Source: Clostridia bacterium
Lineage (GTDB): Bacteria; Bacillota; Clostridia; Lachnospirales; Lachnospiraceae
DNA: 33,957 bases
Assembly: GCA_021201905.1 (NCBI GenBank)
Contig: JAJQEA010000101.1
Location: 1 to 33,957, forward strand
Reading direction: 5' to 3'
Shown: in pieces, positions 15,339 through 23,267 of the stretch
How the letters are laid out: each line of letters begins with the position of its first letter
Position numbering within the stretch: the stretch's first letter is position 1
The notes under the pieces: model-generated
Told to the model about the DNA's origin: nothing
Database searches by the model: none
What the model saw: the letters and a program-made list of their open reading frames with translations, nothing else
Program-made: the position numbers and the translations under genes

Positions 15339-18252
15339 CGAACTGTTAGAAATCGTAAAAGAATTTTTCAAGAAGCTGTTCAGCTCACGGATCTTTGCAC
15401 TTTCCGTCCTATTTACCGTTATGTTTGCCGGGCTGTTGGGCAAGCTGTTCCAGATGCAGATTCTGGACGGAAGCGATTACCAGGAAACCTATATGCAGAG
15501 GACGGAAAAGAGCGTCACCACACCGGGCTCCAGGGGCAACATCTATGACAGGAACGGCAACCGGCTGGCTTATAATGAGCTGGCCTATTCCGTTACCATA
15601 CAGGATTTGGGGGATTATCCCCGTCCCAGCTCCCGCAACCAGATGCTGTACCGCCTGGTACGGATACTGGACCGGCGCGGTGAGGGCGTGGAAGGAAAAT
15701 TCGAGATTGCCCTTGATCAGAACGGCGAAATGTTCTTTACATCCAGCTCTGATTCAGCCAGGACCCGTTTCTTCCTGAATTTTTACGGCCTTTCCTCCAC
15801 CGCCAGCCTCAACGACCCAAAGGGTAAGTATCCCACCAACATCACGGCCAGAGAGGCCTTTGAGCGCAAGAAGGTGGACTATGAGCTGGATAAGATGAAG
15901 GACGACAAGGGCAATCCCCTGGTCATACCGGACAACATCGCCCTTGGCATGATTAACATTATCTACACCATGAAGCTGACCGAGTACCAGAAGTACGAGA
16001 CCACCACCGTGGCCACCAATATCAGCAATGAGACCATGGTGGAAATCAACGAAAATGCCGCGGACTTAAAGGGCGTTGCCGTGGAGCAGTCCTATGTGCG
16101 CAAGTACGAGGACAGCATCTATTTTGCGCCCATCATCGGCTATACCGGCAAGGTCCAGGAGGACCAGCTGTCCACCCTGAACGAGCAGTGGCACCAGTCC
16201 GACGAGGCTGCCGGCCTGCCGGAGGACGCCCCGGACAAATACGATCTCAACGATATCGTGGGCCGTATCGGAATCGAAAAATCCATGGAGCTGGAGCTCC
16301 AGGGAGAAAAAGGCTACTCCAGAATGTATGTGGACAATATGGGACGTCCCCGTGAGATCATTGAAAAGACGGACGCCAAGGCCGGGGATGATGTATACCT
16401 GACCATTGACAAGGACCTGCAGATTGCCATCTATAAACTGATTGAGCAGCAGCTGGCCGGTATCATCAGCTTTCATCTCCAGTACGATGATTTGGATCCC
16501 AACAAGACCTATGACCCGTCCAAGATACCCATTCCTGTGAAGGACGCCTATTACCAGCTGATCAACAACAATGTGCTGTCCCTGATGGATATGTCCAGAG
16601 AGGGGGCGTCCGACATTGAAAAACAGATTTACAGCAAATACGAGACTTCCAGGGAACAGATACTGACGGCCATACGGAACGAGCTTCTCAGCTCCCATGC
16701 CCTGGCCATGAACGATCTTCCCAAGGACATGGCCACTTATATGAATTATATCTATGCCTATCTGTCTGACGCTTCCGTGGGAATCATACAGAAGGATAAG
16801 ATTGATCAGTCCTCGCCGGAATACCAGGCGTGGAGAGAGGGCACAATCAGCCTGAGGGATTATATCTACAGCGGAATCGCGGGAAACTGGGTGGACACCA
16901 CCCGTCTGGATGTGACCAGCAAATATTCCGATGCCGATGACATATTCGCCCAGCTGGTGGACCATGTCATCGATTCCCTGCGCAGCGACAATAAATTTAC
17001 AAAGCGCATGTTCCGTTACCTGATTAATGACGAGGTCATAACGGGCCGCGAGCTCTGTCTGGCCCTCTATGCCCAGGGCATCCTGGCCTATGACGCCCAG
17101 GCCATAGCAGCCCTCCAGATGGGGGATTCCACCTACACCTACCAGTTTATCAAGGAGAAGATATCCAACCTGGAGCTGACGCCGGCCCAGCTGGCCCTGG
17201 ACCCGTGTACGGCCGGGGTGGTGGTGACGGACGTAAAAACGGGAGAGGTGCGGGCCCTGGTCACATATCCCAGCTATGACAATAACCTGATGTCGGGCAG
17301 CGTGGACGCGGCTTATTTCAGCCAGCTCCAGGACGATATGTCCAGACCGCTGTACAACAACGCCACCCAGGCCCAGAAGGCTCCTGGTTCTACCTTCAAG
17401 CTCATCACGGCTGTGGCCGCCCTGGAGGAGGGTGTGATTGGGCTTCAGGACACCATCGAGTGTACCGGTATCTACGACCAGATTTCCAAGCCCATCAAGT
17501 GCTGGATCTGGCCAGGACGCCATAACAGCGAGAACATCGAGGAGGGTATACAGAACTCATGTAACTACTTCTTCGCTGAACTGGCCCACAGGCTCTGTAT
17601 GAAGCCGGACGGCACCTATTCGCCGGACCAGGGCCTTGCCACCCTGCGAAAATACGCTTCCCTTTTCGGCCTGGACCACACCTCAGGCGTGGAGATCCCC
17701 GAAAACGAGCCCCAGATATCATCGGAGGACCCGGAGCGTTCCGCCATGGGGCAGGGCACCCATTCCTACACCAATGTCCAGCTTTCCCGCTATGTGGCAG
17801 CCCTTGCCAACCGCGGAAATGTATTTGAGCTGAGCCTTTTGGATAAACTTACCGACTCTGACGGCAACCTGATTAAGAACTACACCCCTGCCATAAGCTC
17901 CCACGTGGACGCGGCTGACAGTACCTGGGACGCGGTCCAGACCGGTATGAGACGGGTAATCACGGACAGCTCCGCCAAGAGCATTTTCTCCGACCTCCCT
18001 GTGGAGGTGGCAGGCAAAACCGGAACAGCCCAGGAGGACAAGAGCCGTTCCAACCATGCCTTCTTCGTGTCCTTTGCGCCTTACAGCCATCCGGAAATTG
18101 CGGTGACTGTAAATATTCCATACGGTTATGCGGGTGCCAACGCCGCAACCCTTGTAAAAAAGGTATACGAGTATTATTATAATTATACCACCCTGGAGCA
18201 GATAGAAAGCTCTGGTGCATTAGGTGTATCAAATGTAAATATTGGTGACTAA
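15331..18252 (+). CDS. mrdA: Penicillin-binding protein 2 (class B transpeptidase) with a large insertion
   Basis: A class B PBP that cross-links peptidoglycan with a SEDS partner, probably RodA encoded at 20116. It has an N-terminal TM at about residues 24-48 (LSVLFTVMFAGLLGKLFQM), then a dimerisation/pedestal part (GSRGNIYDRNGNRLAYNE). The transpeptidase core has S687-x-x-K690 (GSTFK), S743-C-N745 and K896-T-G898. At 973 residues it is far longer than typical PBP2 (about 600-700). The excess is largely a roughly 250-residue block between TIDKDLQIAIYK (about 356-367) and the core start AGVVVTDVKTGEV (about 628). The start is TTG 15331, 11 bases after AAAAAGGAG and overlapping mreD. It could also be called SpoVD/MrdA-like; context favours the elongation PBP2. 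Confidence 0.92.
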   Translation: MFDELLEIVKEFFKKLFSSRIFALSVLFTVMFAGLLGKLFQMQILDGSDYQETYMQRTEKSVTTPGSRGNIYDRNGNRLAYNELAYSVTIQDLGDYPRPSSRNQMLYRLVRILDRRGEGVEGKFEIALDQNGEMFFTSSSDSARTRFFLNFYGLSSTASLNDPKGKYPTNITAREAFERKKVDYELDKMKDDKGNPLVIPDNIALGMINIIYTMKLTEYQKYETTTVATNISNETMVEINENAADLKGVAVEQSYVRKYEDSIYFAPIIGYTGKVQEDQLSTLNEQWHQSDEAAGLPEDAPDKYDLNDIVGRIGIEKSMELELQGEKGYSRMYVDNMGRPREIIEKTDAKAGDDVYLTIDKDLQIAIYKLIEQQLAGIISFHLQYDDLDPNKTYDPSKIPIPVKDAYYQLINNNVLSLMDMSREGASDIEKQIYSKYETSREQILTAIRNELLSSHALAMNDLPKDMATYMNYIYAYLSDASVGIIQKDKIDQSSPEYQAWREGTISLRDYIYSGIAGNWVDTTRLDVTSKYSDADDIFAQLVDHVIDSLRSDNKFTKRMFRYLINDEVITGRELCLALYAQGILAYDAQAIAALQMGDSTYTYQFIKEKISNLELTPAQLALDPCTAGVVVTDVKTGEVRALVTYPSYDNNLMSGSVDAAYFSQLQDDMSRPLYNNATQAQKAPGSTFKLITAVAALEEGVIGLQDTIECTGIYDQISKPIKCWIWPGRHNSENIEEGIQNSCNYFFAELAHRLCMKPDGTYSPDQGLATLRKYASLFGLDHTSGVEIPENEPQISSEDPERSAMGQGTHSYTNVQLSRYVAALANRGNVFELSLLDKLTDSDGNLIKNYTPAISSHVDAADSTWDAVQTGMRRVITDSSAKSIFSDLPVEVAGKTGTAQEDKSRSNHAFFVSFAPYSHPEIAVTVNIPYGYAGANAATLVKKVYEYYYNYTTLEQIESSGALGVSNVNIGD

Positions 18253-18273
18253 ACCAGCAAAAGAGGTGATTGT

Positions 18274-18942
18274 ATGCGCAATGCAGTTGTAATTAAGAGC
18301 AGCAAGGCAGGAATGACTGTCATTCTGGACCCTGAACTGCCCTTTGGCGAGCTTTTGGAGGCCATAGGGAAGAAGTTCAGCGAGAGCGCCCGTTTCTGGG
18401 GTTCTGTCCAGATGACCCTGACCCTGGAGGGCCGGGAGCTGACTGCGGCCCAGGAATTTGCAATTGTCGATATGATTACGAAGAACTCACAGATCGAAGT
18501 CCTCTGTCTTCTGGACACGGATGCGGAACGGATTGAACGCTGTGAGAAAGCACTGAATGATAAGCTAATGGAACTGAACTCCCAGACAGGACAGTTTTAC
18601 CGGGGTACACTGAAGAGGGGAGACTGCCTGGAATCCGAGGCCAGCATCGTGATCATAGGAAATGTGGACCACGGAGCGCGGGTGACGGCCAAGGGCAATA
18701 TCATTGTGCTGGGAGAGCTGAAGGGTACGGTGACAGCCGGCGTGTCCGGCAATCCCCAGGCCGTTGTCATGGCCCTTGACATGGCTCCCCTGCAAATCTG
18801 CATCGGAGATATGAGCAGCCGTTTCAACGAGAGAAACAAGCGTCTGGGGCGGGGACCCATGATAGCCCTGGCGGAAGACGGGGCCATCGTTATACGGTCT
18901 TTAAAAAAGTCATTCCTAAACAATATGTTAAATTTTGCTTAA
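18274..18942 (+). CDS. minC: Septum site-determining protein MinC
   Basis: A 222-residue FtsZ-polymerisation inhibitor recruited by MinD. The N-terminal FtsZ-binding domain (FGELLEAIGKKFSESARFW) is joined to a C-terminal beta-helix domain with NVDHGARVTAKGNIIVLGEL and GTVTAG, the part that dimerises and binds MinD. ATG 18274 follows AAGAGGTGATTG, 21 bases after PBP2, so it is in the same operon. The last residues are followed by a 77-base AT-rich gap before minD. Confidence 0.95.
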   Translation: MRNAVVIKSSKAGMTVILDPELPFGELLEAIGKKFSESARFWGSVQMTLTLEGRELTAAQEFAIVDMITKNSQIEVLCLLDTDAERIERCEKALNDKLMELNSQTGQFYRGTLKRGDCLESEASIVIIGNVDHGARVTAKGNIIVLGELKGTVTAGVSGNPQAVVMALDMAPLQICIGDMSSRFNERNKRLGRGPMIALAEDGAIVIRSLKKSFLNNMLNFA

Positions 18943-19019
18943 TGCCAAAAAAATACTGGTAAATTTACGAAATTTAATGTACAATAGAAAGGTAAAGTAA
19001 TTTTCAGGAGGATTTCATC

Positions 19020-19802
19020 ATGAGCGAGGTCATTGTGATTACTTCTGGAAAAGGCGGGGTAGGCAAGACGACTACTTCTGCCAATGTGGGAACAGGACTG
19101 GCTATCCTGGGTAAGCGGGTAGTGCTGATTGATACAGATATCGGCCTGCGCAACCTGGACGTGGTCATGGGACTGGAGAACCGCATTGTCTACAATCTTG
19201 TAGACGTGGTGGAAGGCAACTACCGTATGAAGCAGGCCCTGATAAGAGACAAAAGATACCCGAACCTATACCTTCTGCCTTCGGCCCAGACACGGGACAA
19301 GACATCCGTGAATCCGGAGCAGATGATAAAGCTGGTTGATGACCTGAGGGAAGAGTTTGACTACATACTGTTAGATTGTCCCGCAGGCATTGAACAGGGA
19401 TTCTACAATGCCATAGCCGGTGCTGACAGGGCACTGGTGGTCACGACGCCGGAGGTCTCGGCCATCCGCGATGCGGACCGCATCATCGGTCTGCTGGAGC
19501 GTGCGGAGATTGACGAGATTGACTTGATTATCAACCGGATCCGGGCCGACATGGTCCGCCGGGGAGATATGATGTCCCTAAGCGATGTGACAGACATTCT
19601 GGCAGTAAACATCATCGGCGCAGTGCCCGATGACGAGAACATCGTCATTTCCACCAACCAGGGAGAACCTCTGGTGGGACTGGGCTCTACGGCCGGACAG
19701 GCTTATCTTGATATCTGCCGCAGGATACTGGGAGAGAGCATACCTATGACAAATCCCGGTGAGACGGAAACCTTTTTTTGCCAGGCTGCGCGGAATACTT
19801 AA
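19020..19802 (+). CDS. minD: Septum site-determining ATPase MinD, C-terminal membrane anchor frameshifted away
   Basis: MinD is a ParA-type ATPase that binds the membrane as an ATP dimer and recruits MinC; MinE stimulates its ATPase. The deviant Walker A KGGVGKTT (residues about 11-18), DTDIGLRNLD and LDCPAGIE are intact. The protein ends ETETFFCQAARNT, unlike any MinD membrane-targeting sequence. In the run of seven T (19773-19779), one T fewer would give ETFFARLRGILKRA with a stop at 19810-19812, an amphipathic basic helix of the expected kind and a 263-residue protein. As read, MinD would be soluble and probably non-functional for positioning. Start ATG 19020 follows CAGGAGGATTTCATC. Sequence error or real mutation cannot be separated here. 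Confidence 0.93.
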   Translation: MSEVIVITSGKGGVGKTTTSANVGTGLAILGKRVVLIDTDIGLRNLDVVMGLENRIVYNLVDVVEGNYRMKQALIRDKRYPNLYLLPSAQTRDKTSVNPEQMIKLVDDLREEFDYILLDCPAGIEQGFYNAIAGADRALVVTTPEVSAIRDADRIIGLLERAEIDEIDLIINRIRADMVRRGDMMSLSDVTDILAVNIIGAVPDDENIVISTNQGEPLVGLGSTAGQAYLDICRRILGESIPMTNPGETETFFCQAARNT

Positions 19803-19828
19803 GAGAGCATAGAAGGGATGGTGTCAAG

Positions 19829-20113
19829 GTGAGATGGTTCCAGGGGTTTCAAACCAGGCGTTCCGGAGAGACAGCTAAGATGCGGCTAAAGCTTTTGCTG
19901 GTATCCGATAAGGCAGGCTGCTCACCGGAGATGATACTGATGATAAAAGATGACGTGATACACGCCATTTCCAAATATATGGAGATAGAAAAGGACAAAG
20001 TCCAGATACAGATGGATACAGAGGGCAGTCCCCAAAAGGGCGGCTGCCGGACACTGCCTGTGCTTCATGCCAACATACCGATTCGTTCCATATCGAACAA
20101 GGGGCTATATTAA
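19829..20113 (+). CDS. minE: Cell division topological specificity factor MinE
   Basis: A 94-residue MinE. An N-terminal amphipathic/membrane-binding and anti-MinCD segment (MRWFQGFQTRRSG, AKMRLKLLLVSDKAGCSPEM) is followed by the C-terminal topological specificity domain (IHAISKYMEIEKDKVQIQ). I chose GTG 19829, preceded by AGAAGGGATGG; the frame is open farther upstream to the minD T-run (TTG 19778), but that part is the displaced minD tail. If minD is read with its normal frame, the gap to minE is 16 bases. MinE with MinC and MinD implies an oscillating Min system. rodA starts two bases after its stop. Confidence 0.93.
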   Translation: MRWFQGFQTRRSGETAKMRLKLLLVSDKAGCSPEMILMIKDDVIHAISKYMEIEKDKVQIQMDTEGSPQKGGCRTLPVLHANIPIRSISNKGLY

Positions 20114-20115
20114 AT

Positions 20116-21237
20116 ATGTTTTTGGATTATGATTTCAGACATTTTAATTTTCGGCTGATATTTTATATGATTGTACTCAACGTCATCGGCGTGCTGGTTA
20201 TCCGCAGCGCCACCAACATGAACGCAGATGCAGTCAACAAACAGCTATTAGGAGTGTTCATAGGGCTGGTTGTGGCTATTGGTCTTTCCCTGGTGGATTA
20301 CCACAAAATCCTGAACTTCAGTACCCTCATATACGGCCTGTGTATTGCGAGCCTTGTGGCCGTACTGATTTGGGGAAATGTGGTGAACAACGCCAGACGG
20401 TGGATTGAGATACCAGCCATCGGCCAGCTCCAGCCATCGGAATTTGTTAAGATAGGCCTTATCATAACCTTTTCCTGGTATTTCATGAAATACCAGGAAA
20501 AGATTAATCAGGTCAGCACCGTGGCCATAGCCGCTGTACTTTTTGCCATTCCGGCGGCGCTCATCTTCGAACAGCCGAATCTGTCAACCTGTCTTGTGAT
20601 TATGGTAATGGTACTGGGAATCGTATTTGCAAGCGGCATAAGCTATAAGTGGATCGCGGGTACACTGGCTGTTACCATTCTCGTCATGTCCACCTTTGTC
20701 TACCTGCTGCTTCACGGTATGATTCCATTCATCAAGGATTATCAGGCAGGGCGTATCCTGGCCTGGTTTTATCCGGACCAGTACGGAGAGGCCCGCTACC
20801 AGCAGAATAACTCCATCATTGCCATCGGTTCAGGCCAGCTAAAGGGCAAAGGGCTTTTCAACACCACCATAGCGTCTGTCAAGAACGGTAATTTCCTGTC
20901 AGAGGAGCAGACGGACTTCATCTTTGCCGTGATCGGTGAGGAGCTGGGATTCATCGGCTGTGTGGTGGTTATCGCCTTATTTTTATTGATAATTTATGAA
21001 TGTCTTATAATGGCTGCACGGGCCAGGGATTTATCCGGCCGCCTTATCTGTGTGGGCATGGCGACGCTGATTGCCTTCCAGGCATTTGCCAACATCGCCG
21101 TTGCCACAGGCATCTTTCCCAATACAGGGCTTCCCCTTCCGTTCATCAGTTTCGGAAGCAGTTCCCTCATCAGTATTTTCATGGGAATCGGGCTGGTGCT
21201 CAATGTGGGGCTTCAGAGAGAAACAAGACATATCTAA
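20116..21237 (+). CDS. rodA: SEDS peptidoglycan glycosyltransferase RodA
   Basis: A 373-residue polytopic SEDS protein that polymerises glycan strands with PBP2. About ten TM helices are visible. Family signatures include IPAIGQLQPSEFVKIGLI, the KDYQAGRILAWFYPDQ loop, QQNNSIIAIGSGQLKGKGLF, FIFAVIGEELGFIGC, and the C-terminal PNTGLPLPFISFGSSSLI. Start ATG 20116 is two bases after the minE stop, with the minE end (AAGGGG) as ribosome site. Being in one operon with mreCD/PBP2 argues for RodA rather than FtsW. Confidence 0.93.
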   Translation: MFLDYDFRHFNFRLIFYMIVLNVIGVLVIRSATNMNADAVNKQLLGVFIGLVVAIGLSLVDYHKILNFSTLIYGLCIASLVAVLIWGNVVNNARRWIEIPAIGQLQPSEFVKIGLIITFSWYFMKYQEKINQVSTVAIAAVLFAIPAALIFEQPNLSTCLVIMVMVLGIVFASGISYKWIAGTLAVTILVMSTFVYLLLHGMIPFIKDYQAGRILAWFYPDQYGEARYQQNNSIIAIGSGQLKGKGLFNTTIASVKNGNFLSEEQTDFIFAVIGEELGFIGCVVVIALFLLIIYECLIMAARARDLSGRLICVGMATLIAFQAFANIAVATGIFPNTGLPLPFISFGSSSLISIFMGIGLVLNVGLQRETRHI

Positions 21238-21258
21238 TCCAAGGAGGGTTAATTTAAT

Positions 21259-21654
21259 ATGACAATTGGTTTGATTGCACATGACGCAAAAAAGAAACTG
21301 ATGCAGAACTTCTGCATCGCATACAGGGGAATACTCAGCAAGAACACACTGTATGCAACAGGCACAACAGGCCGCCTGATTGAAGAGGTGGCTAACCTTA
21401 ATATTCACAAATATCTGGCGGGGCATCTGGGCGGTATGCAGCAGATGGCGGCCCAGATTGAACACAATGAGATGGATTTGGTCATCTTTTTACGTGACCC
21501 CCAGAATCCCAAATCACATGAGCCGGATGTAAACGACGTGGTCCGCCTATGCGATATCTACAACATTCCCCTTGCCACCAATCTGGCATCTGCAGAACTG
21601 CTTATCAAGGCTCTTGACAGGGGCGATATGGAATGGCGAGAGGTAGTCAGGTAA
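21259..21654 (+). CDS. mgsA: Methylglyoxal synthase
   Basis: A 131-residue MgsA that converts dihydroxyacetone phosphate to methylglyoxal and phosphate, a bypass relieving sugar-phosphate build-up. Motifs are IALIAHD-type N-terminus (GLIAHDAKKK), ATGTTGRLI (phosphate binding), GHLGGMQQMAAQI and DLVIFLRDPQ with the catalytic Asp region, and NIPLATN. ATG 21259 follows AAGGAGGGTTAATTTAAT. The downstream carboxypeptidase ATG overlaps its stop by one base. A central-carbon enzyme inside a shape/division operon is unexpected by function, though this linkage recurs in clostridia. Confidence 0.95.
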   Translation: MTIGLIAHDAKKKLMQNFCIAYRGILSKNTLYATGTTGRLIEEVANLNIHKYLAGHLGGMQQMAAQIEHNEMDLVIFLRDPQNPKSHEPDVNDVVRLCDIYNIPLATNLASAELLIKALDRGDMEWREVVR

Positions 21655-22631
21655 TGAAGGCAGTGGGGACGCGCGGCTTTCTGTGTGCGCTTCTTTTGGG
21701 GGCTGTGGCCCTTTCCACTACGGGCTGTCTCTCAGGCGTCAAGGAACCCTACAGCCTGGAGGAGCGAATCCCGGTCATGGAGGACAGCCTGTCCCGGACC
21801 GTGCGCTATGCAGACGGTTTTGCTTCGGATTTATGCGTGGTGGAGGATGAAGGCAGCTTTGACAGCAATTATGTGACATCGGAGGCAGCTGCCCTTTTTG
21901 ATGTCAGCGACAGGGAAACACTCTATAGCAAGGAAGCCTTTGAACGGCTGTATCCGGCCAGCATCACCAAGGTGATGACAGCCCTTGTAGCCATTAAAAA
22001 CGGCGATTTAAACGCCCGGGTGGTTGTGACGGATGATGCCGTCATCACGGAATCCGGGGCCACCCTGTGCGGTATAAAGCCGGGTGATACCCTGACATTG
22101 GAGCAGCTTTTATACGGGCTCATGCTGCCTTCGGGCAATGATGCAGGCGCCGCAATCGCGGTGCACATCGCGGGCGGCATTGATAAGTTCGCAGACATGA
22201 TGAACCAGGAGGCTGCCAGTCTGGGAGCCACCGGAACCCATTTTGTGAACCCTCACGGGCTCAACGATCCGGACCATTATACCACGGCCTATGACCTGTA
22301 CCTTATTTTCAATGAGGCCCTCAAATACCCGGTATTCCGGCAGATAGTGGGCACCACATCCTATACGGCCAACTACCACGACAAGGACAGCCAGGCCGTC
22401 ACCAAGACATGGAAAGGCGGAAACTGGTTCATGACACGGGAGCGGGAGACGCCGGAAGGCCTGACCGTATTCGGGGGAAAGACAGGCACTACAAACGCCG
22501 CCGGCTATTGTCTCATCATGGCTACCAGGGACCAGGATGATAAGGAATATATATCGGTTGTATTAAAATCAGACAGCCGTCCAGGCTTATATGATAATAT
22601 GACAAATATAATTTCTAAAATCGTCAAATAG
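21654..22631 (+). CDS. D-alanyl-D-alanine carboxypeptidase (DacF-like), possible lipoprotein
   Basis: A 325-residue S11-family low-molecular-weight PBP that trims the terminal D-Ala of peptidoglycan stem peptides. Catalytic motifs are S103-I-T-K106, S160-G-N162 and K276-T-G. The N-terminus has a hydrophobic signal (FLCALLLGAVALSTTGC). The Cys after TTG could be a lipobox, though T at -3 is not ideal. No C-terminal amphipathic anchor beyond the catalytic domain is visible. ATG 21654 overlaps the mgsA TAA (TAATG), indicating translational coupling; a longer in-frame start at 21633 lies inside mgsA. A new promoter follows, so this may be the last gene of the long division operon. Confidence 0.92.
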   Translation: MKAVGTRGFLCALLLGAVALSTTGCLSGVKEPYSLEERIPVMEDSLSRTVRYADGFASDLCVVEDEGSFDSNYVTSEAAALFDVSDRETLYSKEAFERLYPASITKVMTALVAIKNGDLNARVVVTDDAVITESGATLCGIKPGDTLTLEQLLYGLMLPSGNDAGAAIAVHIAGGIDKFADMMNQEAASLGATGTHFVNPHGLNDPDHYTTAYDLYLIFNEALKYPVFRQIVGTTSYTANYHDKDSQAVTKTWKGGNWFMTRERETPEGLTVFGGKTGTTNAAGYCLIMATRDQDDKEYISVVLKSDSRPGLYDNMTNIISKIVK

Positions 22632-22634
22632 TGA

Positions 22635-22663
22635 TTGCACTTTCTATGAATTTATACTATAAT
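22635..22663 (+). promoter_or_regulatory. Sigma-A promoter before the small P-loop-like gene
   Basis: TTGCAC (22635-22640), 17 bp, TATAAT (22658-22663). The -10 is perfect, the -35 has 4 of 6 matches and the spacing is ideal. The predicted start is near 22670, about 50 bases before the ATG at 22721. Confidence 0.75.
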
Positions 22664-22720
22664 TAGAGTAATCTTAATTGATTTTTTATACAACATATAT
22701 AACTCAAGGATGAGATTGGT

Positions 22721-23140
22721 ATGGTTCAGATTATTGCAGGAAAAAAATGTAAAGGCAAGACCAAACATCTGTTAGATATGGCCAATGCAGCAATCAAGGG
22801 GGCCAACGGCACTGTCGTATATCTGGATAAGAGTGCCCAGCATATGTATGAGTTAAACAACAAGATTCGTCTCATTAATGTCAATGAATTCCCACTTACA
22901 AACAGCGATGGATTTTTAGGATTTATCTGTGGTATTATCTCTCAGGATCACGATTTGGAGACCATGTACCTGGATAGCTTTTTAAAGCTGTCATGTCTGG
23001 AGGGAGCAGACATTTCTGATACATATATGACATTGAAAAATATCGGTGAAAAATACCATATAACCTTTGTGTTAAGTATTTCCATGGACGCTGCGGAGCT
23101 TCCTGAGTGTGCCAAGGGCGATGTGATTATTTCATTGTAA
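22721..23140 (+). CDS. Small P-loop-like protein of unknown function
   Basis: A 139-residue protein with MVQIIAGKKCKGKTKHLLD at its start. G7-x-x-x-x-G-K-T is a good Walker A pattern at the extreme N-terminus. A hydrophobic strand ending in Asp (LETMYLDSF, about residues 82-90) could be Walker B, followed by TFVLSISMD as a third strand. It looks like a minimal RecA/AAA-like nucleotide-binding core without oligomerisation or DNA-binding extensions. Some databases label such proteins PilT-like, but nothing here supports motility. ATG 22721 follows CAAGGATGAGATTGGT. It has its own promoter and a probable terminator at 23180-23229, so it is monocistronic. I do not know its role. Confidence 0.7.
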   Translation: MVQIIAGKKCKGKTKHLLDMANAAIKGANGTVVYLDKSAQHMYELNNKIRLINVNEFPLTNSDGFLGFICGIISQDHDLETMYLDSFLKLSCLEGADISDTYMTLKNIGEKYHITFVLSISMDAAELPECAKGDVIISL

Positions 23141-23179
23141 TGATACATTTTCTGTGATAAAATACAGACAGGACTTATA

Positions 23180-23229
23180 GGCTGCCAACCTGCTGGGATT
23201 AAAATGCCTGGTATGGAGGGCAGCTTTTT
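23180..23229 (+). terminator. Probable terminator (branched hairpin) after the P-loop-like gene
   Basis: GGCTGCC (23180-23186) pairs with GGCAGCT (23219-23225; outermost pair G-U) and TTTTT follows (23225-23229). An inner pairing ACC (23188-23190) with GGT (23210-23212) is possible. The 32-base interior is longer than a simple terminator needs, so a leader element for the downstream HlyD-like gene is an alternative. Confidence 0.55.
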
Positions 23230-23267
23230 GTGAAGTGATGTGTATTTTGTAAAAGGAGGCCGGATTT

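Noticed and set aside
16066-17523. 485-residue - strand reading frame
   Set aside because: It is wholly antisense to PBP2, whose catalytic motifs are clear; the composition reflects codon bias of the + strand.
19770-19785. Programmed -1 ribosomal frameshift in minD
   Set aside because: The heptamer in the reading frame is C TTT TTT, not a canonical X XXY YYZ site, and no clear downstream pseudoknot is seen; restoring the anchor needs a +1 shift.
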